Below, piece after piece: positions 10,801 to 22,800 of a stretch of 64,000 bases of DNA. The DNA comes from Tenebrio molitor. Taxonomy: Eukaryota > Arthropoda > Insecta > Coleoptera > Tenebrionidae. Both the position numbers and the translations under genes were made by a program. Every line of letters begins with the position of its first letter. Position 1 is the first letter of the stretch. The stretch covers positions 8,990,001 to 9,054,000 of the forward strand of contig NC_091055.1 of assembly GCF_963966145.1 (NCBI RefSeq), written 5' to 3'. The notes beneath the pieces were generated by a model. The model had not been told where the DNA came from, made no database searches, and was given only the letters and a program-made list of their open reading frames with translations.

Positions 10801-13800
10801 GAAGGTGGTCTAGAGGCAGAGGTGCGCTGAGAAATGAAAACTTATCATGTCATAAAGTTAGGCACACCTAACTCCGAGGGTTATATTGATATGGACGATT
10901 TATGGCGGATACGTCATTAAGATTAACACCTAGACCGTCGTTTGTAAATGAAACAATATTCGATGAAAAGCAATCAATAAAGAAATTGTTATCCGAATTT
11001 CATTGTCTTATCAGCGCATTTAGGAGGGACAGGTAATGTACGAGCATGACGGCATTACGCCATGACCGGTTATTTTACACAAGAATGCTTTTAGCCAATA
11101 TAGCTCAACCATTTACATAAAATGTTCAACGTCTATAGGATATTTTACTTTGTTTCTTGTTAATTACCAACGGCTACAAAGAACAGCCCTCCTCATAAAC
11201 ATGTAGACATTGCCAAATATATTACCTAAGTACCAAAACTGGTCGAATCAATTCGGCATTATTAACACTCGATTCGGGAGTTGTTGTGCTGCTGTGTTCC
11301 CACAAACCGGAAACTTTTTAACTGGTTTTATCCGATAACACCACCTCCCCTCGTCAGTTTTAACTAGAATGAACGGCAACAAAAGATTTAAAAAATTACT
11401 ACACAAACATTCCAGCGTAATTCAACGATCTGACTGACGTCCTGGCACCTGACACCTGTCATTTCCGAACTAATCCCCAACAAGAAAGATCGATCAAATC
11501 AATCAGTATAATGTCAGACAGGGTGAATCTCATAGACTGACCCCGTTCTAAACTCGAACCCCATCAATACTAGCGTTATTCGACAAAATTTTTCCATAAA
11601 TCTCGCAACCACATCAGAATTCGTCTGCTACTAGAACAAAGAGTCGAGTCTAGCGAGGGTGTAGGTATATTGATGTAGGTATATATCCCTGGAACGGTGG
11701 AGTAGTGTTACCTTGTCTTCATTGTATTACTTTAAGGGGGCATGTAAAACAATAAGTTGCAGTCTATTGGTCCTCATCGTCACTGCGCCATTGTGGTGTC
11801 GAATTACGACATTTGGCTTCGTCGTCACTCCTATCCTTCTTCTTTTTTTTTGCACGGTGTGACAAGATTTTCTGATCAAATTGGAAGACATTTCTAACGG
11901 TGTCGGTCACCATAACCCCATTTCTGGTTCGCCGGTGAAGATGAAAGTTGTGCGTAATATGGGGATCCGGGGCTCTCCCGGATTTTGTTTCAACGTGGGC
12001 GGTTGTCAACATGGCTGCCAGGATTGCAGAAAGCCTATTGGTCGATGGTCGGGACGCCCTTATCGCGTCCAAAGTTTGTGCGTTTTCACGCATCACACGT
12101 ATTGCGTACATGTTTTCCTGCTATATACCTCCTCACAAGGCTATTACCCTTGTACGAGGGGCTGAGGAAGCATCGACCACACACGATAATTTCACCGTCC
12201 GTTGAGCTATTCGTTTCGAATTTTAAGGAAAATTTGCCGTAGATGGAAGAAAACGTAAACACGCTTCGACAACGTTTGATGTCGGGGTCTTGGCCATTCC
12301 TCACGACGACCGATTCTGGTTCGTCGTGATGATCGGGATTGGTGGGAAAGGGTCGGTTTTGTTTTCAGAAGCTCCACTTTGACATGTCATCACCCCTCGT
12401 ATATTTCCGAAGAGCCTAATGAGAACAGGAAAAGATGGGAATCTGATACGCGTTTACCGAAGGCATCGATAAATTATCGTGTGATTTGCATTGGGATTTG
12501 TATCGAACTATTTGTTCCGAATGCTTCTGGACGATATGCATATACACACATACTCGACTAATTAGGAAATTTATTAACAGGCTCTAGTCGGATGCCATTA
12601 TCAGATCTAGATTGGTCGGCCGTTAAACCCAAATTGTCTCTTCGTACTTGGGTCCGCGTTGGTCGTTGTTATTTGCGTGGCAACGTCGCCGAAAGGGTTG
12701 GAAGAAGAACACATTTCAAGTTTCCAGTAATTACGAGGAACGTACAACCTCGTTAAATAGATTCGCTTTTCTGCACTTTGTGCCGGTCGAGTTTTTTGCG
12801 TGTAATTTTCCGCATCCACGTACGCAACCTTTGCATTGCAGAATCTGCATCGATCGTCGTGTTAATGAAAAGGCTGGAGCGGCCCACTTTCAATTGTGGA
12901 GACTTCAGAAGGGGACATCAGCAAAAGCAGCAGAAGCAGCGCAAGGTGGACTGAGCGCGCGGAAAACCTACAAGCTGAAAGCTCCACTCTTGACGGAATA
13001 TTTTGCAGGTTACTCTACATTTTTGTAATCGGATTATTTGCGAAATTAATCAGTATTTGACGAGAACGAAATACCTGAAAGCCATCTGTCAAATTATTCT
13101 GAGAAACGACGTTTCTCCCTGCGCTGATGCGACGACCTCCGATGATATATCGACAATTACTGTTGATAGAATTCGGGTTATACTGGGGATTTCTGAATGC
13201 TTCTTTGACGATGGTCGAGTTGAAACGGGACGAGGGAATTTCTAAAGTGGGAAGGAATCTCGTCAGCATTAAAAACCTCGAAATGACCGAGGGCTTCAAC
13301 GAACAGTGACAAATGTTCCAAAAAAGGGCTTTCGTTGAGAGCACGGAGTCTTTTTTGGGATCTGAGAAGCACCGTTCAATAGACACTCAATTAAGGGTAA
13401 AAGTGCATTCTGGCGTGGCTTTATTTAGTACATTTAGCTGCATCGATCTGACAATGAAACCTCAACTAGCATGTAAAGAGTATTGCCGCCAAATAACTCG
13501 ACTAATTAACAGCTATTCACACCTTTATCGCCCTTCACATCTATCTCACGTGCACATTCAGTTCGGTTTGACATTGCTCGACGTTCGAGTGGCCTTGTAA
13601 GAATTAAATAACACGTCGAAGCCGTGCAAGACTCATATATCGCAATCAGATATGAAGTCATTAAAGTATTCAATACTCCTAACATGTCCGATTTGAGAGT
13701 CAAGAGTCGAGAGTATTCACTTCGTAATTCGACCACGAGGGTGGGAACGTCCAGATGGACAATTCGCCCGGTTTGGATGTAAGAGCCACTCTGCATAAAT

Positions 13801-14939
13801 GCTTGTTATTGGTAATTGACAATGATAGATAGACCAGTTACTGAATTATGTAGTACAAACTGCTAAGTTCTTATTGACGGAGACCGATCGTCATCGATCG
13901 CCGATCGTTAAAGAGACCATTATCTAGTAGCAGGTCAATAGTCAACTCGCTGGCAAAAACCAGACGATCCTCGTCACAAAAACAAAAATACTATGTCACC
14001 GCGCTTTACCACTTTCAAATATCACTCAACGATTTCAGTTTATAAATAAAACTCTTCTTTGGGCCGGTGAAAAAAAATCTTCGAACAAATAGTTAGCGAG
14101 TGTGTACCGTTAGAACCTAATTTTAAGCCTCCATTTAACATCTGCTTCGTCACATTACCTCCACACGCCTTTTGCAAATTAATTATTGACGTAGTCGGGT
14201 AAAAATTTTAATCAAAATTCAACCTAGCGGAAGTTATTGAAATCACGAATGCGTGTCGCACTTGTGCTTCATATTACAAAGTCATGCAACCGATTCTCTC
14301 GACATTTACTTGTATGTTATTGTGTCCCGTGGCTGCGGCGAAGAAACTTTTCGAAACGGTCGCACTTGTGAATTTCTTTTAATTAACGATTTTCACGGTA
14401 GCACGTAATTAGAATAAAATATTAGGAATGTTCGCCGGTACGAAAAGAAATAATAACCGCGATGGGTGTCTGACACAGTGAAGAATGCCTAAAAAGGTCA
14501 TTGTTGTTGATGGTCAAATCTGATACGACACAGGAAGTGTCTAATAGCCGAGAGGATAAAATGTTTATTATAACTTATTAGATCATCAATTCCTATTAAT
14601 TATTAGGCCGGATATCTTCGGCTCGGTAAACTCGCAGCGCAGCGTGTTATTATTCGACGAAATCAAAGAAAATTTCACGATTACGTCGCAGGTTCACCTT
14701 TTACGTATGCAAACGACGGAATAAAGTGGCCAGTGATTTGTTATGTTATTCTTTCGAGGTGACTTAGTTTCGTAACTATGGAGAACTTTGTGATGCGTGC
14801 CTATCTCGACTTCTCAGCGAACGTCATTATATAAATTGAAACTGATAATACCTGTCCTGCTTGTTGCTAAAGCAACCGTCAATCCTCACAAACATTCGAC
14901 TAATATAAAGGATCTAAAAATGATACGGCAAAGTTTGCC
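10801..14939. other. Mixed-composition intergenic DNA with several open frames, no recognised gene
   Basis: Between about 11760 and 13400 several frames on both strands stay open at once (for example minus 11764-12111 and plus 12648-13028). Overlapping open frames on both strands reflect low stop-codon density in GC-richer DNA. None shows a family motif, a signal peptide or a consistent chain of splice sites. The island may be regulatory. Confidence 0.35.
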
Positions 14940-16909
14940 ATGAAATGGCAATTAGGGTGGTCTAAAAAGGACGTCGCGGTAATGGACATAAGCGGATGTC
15001 TCCCTTTTATACCTTCCGGATTAAGGATGCGTTCGCGTATGATTTCAGCTGCATTTCAAATGACTAACGACATTAAATATTCAACAATGACACAAACGTA
15101 TCATTCGCGAAATGAAAATTTAATAAACCCAAAAATAGAAATCTGCACTTACCTCGACGCTGTCCCGGTCTCCCCCTCTCGACCATTTGTAAAACATCGT
15201 TGTTTCGTAGTTTGGAGAAAGGAAATAAAAAAGAATGAACGAACAATATTTACTTTGTGTACCTGTTTATTCTCAGTGCCTCTACAGTTCTACTTCTAGT
15301 CCATATATTCTCACAGATAACTTAAAAACGTCGAATTGTTATGCCGGATGAAATGATGCACGTACACGCGTGGAGTGCTGCTTGCTAGTTGTTGATTAAA
15401 GAAATATTTCTCTGGTCGAAGTCCACGCTTTTAAATTATCAGCGATGTAAATACATACAACAAGGCATCATGAAGAGATATTTTATACTGAACGAGTCGT
15501 TTTTAGATTTAGTCGGTGAGTTTTTATCAATATACATTAATATTTTTGTAAGCACCGGATTACAGAAAGTTCGAGTGCTACATTATATAACATGACATCT
15601 GGTTAAATGTGTACAAAAATTACATTTTCAAGAGACGCACGATGATTTTGAAGAAGTAATATGATAACATGAACGCGTACAGTTGTTAAGTAGTAAAATA
15701 AAAGTAAATACTGGCTTGATTAAGTGCGATTAGTACATGCACCCACGTTAGGTGAGGTAAAAATTAGACACCAAGGAATATGGAACATGAACGGTACAAC
15801 ACAAACTTATCGATTAAGAAAAAGCACAATGAAATATAATACTGTGAAGAAACTATTACAGATTTATGAAATTACACAGATCGAGTGTCGGATTTGTTAA
15901 ATATGTATTTGGCCACTCGATTCGGTAATTTTCGGTTGGCCCCAACAATTGAGATGACGATAAACGTGATCGACATCCTACACTGATGTTTCATATGAAC
16001 TACTGTAGAGCTCTGACAATTCCGATCAGACAACCATTTACTTTTACACTGCATTGTTTACACATTTTTTTTAAGAGAAGTACAAAATATTTCATCCATT
16101 AAATGAACATACAATTTATAATATCTATAACACGTACGCTCTACACTTTATACAGGTCTTTGCTAAACGACACACGCTAACTATTTCATAGTATAATAAA
16201 ATACGTTTTAAGACAGACACACCCAAAAGCTCGGATAAAACAAATTTAGACTTCAAAGTGTGTAAATTGGGTAAACAAGACCTAAAATTAGCGGGAATGT
16301 AAGTTAACTAGTTAAGTACTTTGAGAGTGGAAGAACTAAATGACACCTTCCATAAACCGGTAACGGCAATAAAATAAAAATAAGTTATACAATTCCTGTT
16401 AAAAATAACGAGCAATTACCATTTGCAGTTCCCAAACTTTTAAGTGTTTCAGTCGGCATTTTTGGGAATTATTAAGGACTACAAGAAGCGTTTCAATGAC
16501 AATATCACTTTTATGTACACATACGAAATCACCTAATTACTACTCGCGAATTTAAAAACGAGAAAAATCATAGTAAACTAGGTATTTTAGATATTAAAAA
16601 TTGCACAAAGTTTGACGTAGCTGCGAGAAGTAATTAGATGGTAGAGTCTCTTTGAGTCTTTTAATACTTTTATCACACCAGCTTCGCGCTGAAAAAAATT
16701 CATAGCACTTAAATTAACGCACTATTTTTATCTACAAAAATTGGCTTTTTTGCGCAAGTTTCTTATAAACAAAACTATTTAGAGTGTCGCCGTTATACAC
16801 GCACTCGCGGACACGTCATGTAATAATTTACAGTATTTTACAGATAAGTGTCAACATGTGTGAACGTGGAGCTGGAGACGAGCCCTCGCTCCCGTCCTCG
16901 TCTTTTAGC
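14940..16909 (-). other. 3' flank of ephrin, probably including its 3' UTR
   Basis: This AT-rich DNA follows the last ephrin coding exon on the minus strand. An ATTAAA lies near 16657 and an AATAAA near 15265 (minus strand), either of which could mark the mRNA end. No convincing further coding exon was found. A cytoplasmic-tail exon would have to lie in this direction if the exon-4 splice donor is used. Confidence 0.3.
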
Positions 16910-17730
16910 TCACCGCCATCGAATGACGGCTATACAAGCAATGACTACGAGAAAACTTGGAGGACCCGCCGACAACCATACTCCTTTGCTATACGTCAAC
17001 TCCTCGTTTTTCATCACTTCGTTCGGATGCTTCTCGTACTCGTCTGCATGAAATAAAGAAAAGTCACCGGACGTCCTCTCGGAAAAAACATCTAGACTTA
17101 CTCATTTTCTTGGTAGGTTTCCTGGTCGGCGGAGCGTCCGTCCTGGCGACCCACTGGGTTGTCGACGACGACGTCACTTCGACCATCGGACGGCGGACGT
17201 CGGGCCAGCCCAGCATCGTAGAAGAGGTCGATGTCGCCTTCGTCGTGAAGTTGTTCTGGCTCTGGTCGGGGGCGCAACACACCTTGAAGACGATCTTCAT
17301 GTTGTTCGTGGAGCAGCGCCCCCCTATTCGCCGATGCAGGTCGTCCTTCGACGACGTCGCTGAAACGGCGACGTTGTTGTTACAACCGTGAACTGGCACC
17401 GACTCGATCTTTTACTTACATATAAAATAGTAATCTTTGCCGGGCAAGAACTCCAGACCGCCAGGTTGAGGTGTGAAAGGACGAAATGTGATCGTGAAGT
17501 ACATCAGCTTGTAAGGTTTGTCGCATATGGCGATGATTCTCGGATTGGGGTTCGTGATTCTGCACGTTTCGTATTCCTCCTTTGACACGTTGTAAATAAT
17601 GTACTTTTCTAAGTCATCTCCGTAAGTCCCCGGCGTGTATACCGGACAGATGATGTTGACTTGGTCGTATTCAAATTGGGCGTTACCCTTATTTACATCG
17701 ATGATGTGGTCAGTGTTGTCGATGCGAAAT
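16910..17730 (-). CDS. Ephrin: Ephrin, partial (first coding exon missing)
   Basis: Exons at 17730-17420, 17359-17102 and 17043-16910 are joined by GT-AG introns of 60 and 58 bp. They encode 233 residues plus one split codon. Exon 2 begins FRIDNTDHIIDVN and carries most of the ephrin receptor-binding domain. The four domain cysteines are visible (IICP, YETC, IAIC, GGRC), as is the receptor-contact loop region (FRPFTPQPGGLEF). The first junction rebuilds YYFISTSSKDDL and is needed to avoid an in-frame TAA. Two N-glycosylation sites (NVSK, NFTT) are present. A Ser/Thr-rich stalk leads to a hydrophobic run (PPSFLVVIACIAVI) and a C-terminus of RWR. Ephrins are cell-surface ligands of Eph receptor kinases in axon guidance and boundary formation. 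The signal-peptide exon lies upstream on the minus strand and was not found by searching for the Tyr-Trp-Asn start of the domain up to 64000. Confidence 0.93.
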
Positions 17731-19151
17731 CTGAAACAACAACGAAACCGTCTGTGGATATCGTGCAACACCGATTTCGTCTGGCGACAATAATTAGAGC
17801 TCAAAGGAAAACGAATCGACTTGAATAACGCGAAGAAACGAGCGGAAAAGGTACAATAAAAATTAATAGTTTTTTTTTTTTCTAAATGATACGAATGAAA
17901 TAAACATGTAGTTGTATTGTTGCGCATAAAAAACAATGATTTGCAGAAAATATACAAAGTGGTCGTATAAAGAAACCCAAGCGTTGTAATAATTAAACTA
18001 CTTTTAAAAGGTATGAAAAAATACACCTGTGTGAGTGTCGGCTTTCACATCGTGAGATCATGACGGTTCATCGGTGGTAGGTCGGTAGGTGTCGACTGAC
18101 GGGGGAGAAAGACGTAATGGGGGTTTCTACCGAAGGGGGTCTAATAACTACTCCGTCCCGTGGTGAGATATATTGGTAGCCGCCCTTTACTCTGACCGCT
18201 CTAAATTAATATCGTCGAGCTTGTGTACGCCATGTCGACAGATCAATTGTGTCTCCTGTATGCAAATATCAAAAATGCGTCACGAAATCCGCACAATCCA
18301 TTTTTACACGACCAGAAGACCACGATCAGTAACGCCGTCAAACCGTCAAAAAATTAAACCGGTTAACCGTGCGTCGGCAACCGTTTTGAACGGTTTTCAA
18401 AATCGACTCGCAACCGTGACGAGTCGAAAATGTGAAAACCGTTCGCTGGAATGATGGGCTATTTTGGAAACCACGAGCTCTGAAAGAGGGACACCCTGAG
18501 AATGAAATTAATAAAACACGTATCACACTTGACAGATCAAATGGATTCGTTACATTTTACACGTTTCGCAAAACTTTTTGCGGAAAAAAATTGAATTTAA
18601 AGTTTTGACTTATTCGTTTTGAAACCGAGTGAAACCATGGAAGATTACGTCAACAAATTGTGTTAATTTTATGTTTGGCTTCAATTTATCTGCTCGCGGT
18701 ACTTTCTAAAGAAATGGAGAAATTGTATTACTGTAAAAAGCGATCACTGAACCATACTCAAATTACAATAAGTATTAAAAAATGATATATTTGAAAGTGT
18801 TAGCTATGTTATAAAAAGATGATATTTTGTCAGCATATACCTGCATACATTTAAAAAAGTGTGTTTGTATTAATTTAAAATTACCAATTATTTCGATGAA
18901 TGATGATACCCGTTCTCATAACATACGAGTGATGGGTCATTCTCTACGTTGTAGATTAATTGTATTTGAAAATGCAAATAAAATCATACAAAAACGCAAA
19001 TGTTAATACTCGTATTCAAATAAACTAAAAAATCTATGATATATGTATCTGAAATGTTCCAATTTGGCAATGGAGTTTCTTCAAAGAGATCCCTTTTTAA
19101 CGTTTCAATCTTTGGAAGGTACACTTCTTAACGAGTACGAGTAGATATGTA
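17731..19151 (-). other. 5' part of a long ephrin intron
   Basis: The acceptor TTTCAG sits at 17731-17736, just before exon 2, and leaves a phase-2 junction with the missing upstream exon. A 204-codon minus-strand frame continues through the acceptor into this DNA, but its upstream half is AT-rich and unlike any ephrin, so it is not coding. No repeat was recognised before 19152. Confidence 0.6.
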
Positions 19152-20131
19152 TATCGGGTGTGTCAAAAAGGTCGGATAAACTTTTAAGCATAGCTGGGAG
19201 GTATTTCAGAAATCTCTAATTTGAAGGAAATTTTTTTGTGCAGACATCGTGTAGCCAGTAACTCTTTAAAAATTAATGACCAAAGCGGCAACATTGCACT
19301 ATGTTACCTCAATAGCGATAGTCGAAATTAGCATCAAGTACAAATATTTCCTTGGAAACCAGAAATAGATATTTTTACAACAATTAAAAGGAAACCATAG
19401 AAATATTACAATGTTGTCATATGCTACTGCACATTTAAAGCACTTTTATCCACTAAATTTAACTTGATTAAAACTTGAAATACTTTTATGACAATGTAAA
19501 CCATACAACTAATACCATACTTAAGTGATCTAATAAAGGAATTTTTAGTTTCAAGTCTTTTTTCTGCAACTGTTAAAGAGGCCATATACATACTATTAAA
19601 AAAAGATAGTACCGATTTTTTTATTATTTTTTTCGGTATCTATGAATAGTACTTAATATGTGCTCGGTGGCCGCATGGCTGTCGGAGACAGTGCTCCGAG
19701 GTCGCGGTGCCGGCGTTAGTGGGTTCGAATCCCACCGAAGGGGGAGGATTTTTTCGAAGGAAGGAAACACCGCCGGGCCATGGATGTGTGTGTATGTCTA
19801 GTAGGGGCTGACGGTAGGGTGGTGGAAGGAAGAGCGACACTCTCCCGACACCACCGCGAGGTCAGCAGGGTTCAAATCCCAGGCCGGATGGCCTCCCATG
19901 GATGTTGTGTGTTGTGATATTCGTGTTGTGTCGTCCAGAAAAAGGAGAGGAGAGAGGGTGGGCGTAGGTAGCCGGGGAAAGTACCCCGGAGTCCCGCCGC
20001 ACCACAAAGGAAAAAGAAACCAAGCCGACCGTAAAAGGTACCTGATAGGCCTGTTAGGTGAAAAGGGAAAGGCAAAAAAAAAAAAAAAAAAGTGCTAAAA
20101 AGTTTATCCGACCTTTTTGACACACCCGATA
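19152..20131. mobile_element. Tc1/mariner-type TIR element carrying a SINE
   Basis: Terminal inverted repeats of about 38 bp (TCGGGTGTGTCAAAAAGGTC at the left tip and its reverse complement at the right) match almost perfectly. Both tips are flanked by TATA, consistent with a TA target duplication. The interior has no transposase ORF, so it is a non-autonomous element. Nearly half its length is a tRNA-like SINE inserted just inside the right TIR. Confidence 0.9.
19666..20091 (+). mobile_element. tRNA-like SINE with poly(A) tail
   Basis: The sequence starts with a box A-like TGGCCGCATGG (19668-19678) and a perfect box B GGTTCGAATCC (19722-19732), the internal promoter of RNA polymerase III. 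A second box B-like GGTTCAAATCC occurs at 19869-19879, so the head may be a dimer. It ends in an 18-A tail (20074-20091). The pentamer GTGCT lies just before the head and just after the tail and may be part of the target duplication. It is not a working tRNA gene: the acceptor arms do not pair. GC content is far above the surrounding DNA. Confidence 0.82.
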
Positions 20132-20508
20132 TAAAGTCCATTCTCTCAAAGATTTTTTGTTTCAGAACATCTGTATCGTAAATTCTCCCTAGATCAGGTT
20201 TGTGGTTATGACAATTATTTTCAAAAGTCAGGTGTAAGCAAATTTTATACCAAAAGACAAGAAAGACAAGAACATATTCAGTAATGGTTTTTACTTCAGA
20301 ACATAAAAGATTATGTCATCTTATTTTCGGAATGGTGTTTTCAATCACGGAGATTGGATATACAGCGCTGGTGCCTGTTTGACCGAGTTTTGGCAAAAAT
20401 TTCCAAATTTAAATTGAAACGAGTACATATATGCAACCATCTGTAGAAATACGTCCAAAATCTCAAAGACTTCTTTGATATAAATAATTGTTGATAGCAC
20501 AGTAAGTA

Positions 20509-20602
20509 CAAAACGTCTAGGCATTTTATACAGTGCATGAAATTAAACGGCAACTTATCAAGTAGAAGATATTTTATACGTTTTCTAGGCATTCTACAGG
20601 TC
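20509..20602. repeat. Degenerate CTAGGCATTTTATA motif pair
   Basis: Two copies of a short motif (GTCTAGGCATTTTATAC and TTCTAGGCATTCTAC) occur within 90 bp. The same motif appears in reverse orientation 1.2 kb away at 21738-21850. Confidence 0.45.
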
Positions 20603-21737
20603 ATTATAAATGATTGCAGTCGAAACAAACCATGCCCATGATATGGAATTTTTGCCGCCTCACTGTGAACTGTCAATTTTTGTTACTGTCAGTGTCACTT
20701 TTTAGGTGAAGAGTGCGGTGATGAGAGTTCTATTTATTTCTTTCTAAATTGATTGAATCTAAGAATATTGAGTTGTTTTACAATCAATTTAACTCCTGCG
20801 TGTGAACGGTGTCTATTCACTTATTCATAATTTTTTATATGGAGCGGCAATCATAAATTTTACATTCAGTTTTTACGCCAATTTGGACTACAATAATTTA
20901 TATGACGCTGTATATATTGCAAAACATTTTTTTAATACCTTTCTCTAAAAAAATAGCCATTTAGAGCGGTTGAAAAAAAAACGCGTTAAAACGCTAGCTA
21001 CGAAAAATTTTAAACACGTTTTTCTCGAAACGATATTTTTTAAAATAGCTGCCACAATATCTCAAGATTTACTCAACCGATTGATTTCAAATTTGGTGTG
21101 TACCTACCTACCTTTAGTGCACATGTCACTATCAGAACCAAAATTAAATGAAAATTTACTTTTTCTAATTTTTGACCCGAGCAAAAAAATCAATACTTAA
21201 TTTTCAAAATGCCCTCGTTCCACCAATTTTTAACATATTTTTTTCATTTTTGGTACAGGCTGTAAGCACACTTATACTGATTAAAAAACTTATTCGTTCC
21301 TTTTTTTGAGTGGGGCAGGACTTCTGAAATCATACCATTTGAAATTTTCGTTTTTCGTAGATGTACTTATTCGTTTATACTCGTAATAAGCCTAATTGTA
21401 CATTTATTTGTTTGAAAAAATTCATGTCGAAACATTAATAAAGTTTACTCACATAAAATCGACAATCAAGGGTTCTATAGATTTTTTTAAATCTCCAAAG
21501 AAGACAAAATATTCCATTCCGAATTAGAATAGTCCGTTATTTTTGAGAAACTAAAAAGGTGAAGTGTTCTACCTTACAGTTTTTTTCGAAGTTGGCATTT
21601 GCCAAATATAAAAACAATTGAATTCGACAAGAAGTATTTTTTACACATGTATTGAGCGAGAGAAATTTTACTGTTTCATTAGACAGTAAAGTTTTTGTGT
21701 GAGACAATGATTAGAACTTAATAGCTTTTGGCTTTCT

Positions 21738-21850
21738 ACATAATGCCTAGGTGATGTATAAAATGCCCAGGGAAAGTGTGAAATACGTCACACTTTGCTT
21801 TAAAACGTCAGGAATTTTATAAAACGACTAGACATCGTATAGAATACCTG
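21738..21850. repeat. Degenerate CTAGGCATTTTATA motifs, opposite orientation
   Basis: Reads ATAATGCCTAGG, ATAAAATGCCCAGG, ATAAAACGACTAG and AGAATACCTGG within about 110 bp. These are reverse complements of the motif near 20510-20600 and partly overlap into imperfect palindromes. Confidence 0.45.
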
Positions 21851-22099
21851 GATTTAACACTCTGTCTGTAACATATGCATAAATACTGGTCGCCATACAT
21901 AAATGAATACTGCTAAAGAACCAGATTTGAAGAGAGCTGTTCCTTGGCTGTTCACCAAACAAGAGGAACAGCAATCGCCTACACTGCAATCTTTTTTAAT
22001 CGTAAAATGCGAACAGGATTTGTAAACCGTCACGGTTCAGAATCGATCGGGTATTTTGAAAAAACATTCGTTTTTCTGGTTTTGACGTAACCAGTTCGG

Positions 22100-22800
22100 T
22101 CGGAACCCCTTAAGCCGTATCCACTCCATCCACCCTCGGAGGTGTTAGTTTAATTAAGGACGTGATCCGTCCCGAGGAGTAATAGTGCGTCGCGAACTCG
22201 AAGCAAAGTGGTGGGTTCCCACGTGTTTAGGGAAACCACAAGCGACGGTGTCTTTGTAGCGTATCGCCGTATCAGACAAATCCCGCCCTATCAGCGGCAG
22301 ACGGAAGAGGTTAAGTGCGCGTTGTCTTTGTGTGTAACGTTTGCTTTAATTCGCCAATTAACTATCGAGTGGTTTCGAACGAATTTCCGGCAGCGCTTCC
22401 AAACTTGTGTCGACTCGTAATTTATCCGTGCATCGACGGGATCGGCCAATGGCAGCGATATTAAAACTAATCTAGAGTTGATTGATGTGGATTACATATT
22501 ATTTAGCACAGCGGGTGTATGGCTGCGATCTGCAGACTACAAAGCCGGGGCCAGGAGGCCGACAAAATCGACAGACCTCCGACTGTTCGCCACAGTCAAC
22601 GTCACACCCGATTCAGGACCAGCTTCTTCGGACTCGGCCCTACCGACCTAATCTGACCTCGCATCACTTGTCGATGCTTCATACCTTTCGACTCGATCCG
22701 ACAAAAAACAACGACAATCGGACAATCATCGTCGACGTTAAATAAAACCCAAACGACCCATCTAGGACGACTATAAATATAATTTATTGGCGAGCTCGAC
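22100..22800. promoter_or_regulatory. GC-richer island, candidate enhancer
   Basis: Composition is clearly less AT-rich than in the flanks and there is no convincing ORF. Within 26 bp (22215-22240) lie a CSL/Su(H)-type site on the minus strand (CGTGGGAAC), an overlapping E-box CACGTG and a Runt-type AACCACA. These are consensus matches only; binding is not shown. Confidence 0.25.

Larger units (their letters stand above)
20132..22199. other. AT-rich intronic or intergenic DNA
   Basis: No gene was recognised. The only structure noted is a set of short, degenerate CTAGGCATTTTATA-type motifs near 20510-20600 and 21738-21850, listed separately. The 76-codon ORF at 20970-21200 has low complexity. 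Confidence 0.45.

Noticed and set aside
11764..12111. 115-codon minus-strand ORF ending in a Lys- and Asp-rich tail, considered as an ephrin tail exon or separate gene
   Set aside because: Three other frames over the same bases are also open, there is no plausible splice link, and nothing is recognisable in it.
12607..12819. Minus-strand Tyr-Trp-Lys...Ser-Asn-Pro string resembling an ephrin domain start
   Set aside because: It lies downstream of the ephrin exons on the minus strand, so it cannot be the missing first exon, and the match is short.
17401..17420. Reading exons 2 and 3 of ephrin as joined by an 11-bp gap (GTAAGTAAAAG)
   Set aside because: An 11-bp intron is not credible. Using the acceptor at 17360 gives a 60-bp intron and rebuilds the conserved YYFISTSSKDDL.
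17412..18026. A 204-codon minus-strand ORF taken as a whole protein start for ephrin
   Set aside because: Only the part after the TTTCAG acceptor at 17731 is ephrin. The upstream part is AT-rich intronic sequence without the expected signal peptide or domain start.
19668..19740. tRNA gene
   Set aside because: Box A and box B are present, but acceptor stems do not pair, and a long body with a poly(A) tail follows, so it is a SINE.
20970..21200. 76-codon ORF in AT-rich DNA near 21 kb
   Set aside because: The product is low-complexity and rich in Lys, Leu and Phe, as expected from AT-rich sequence. No support for translation.
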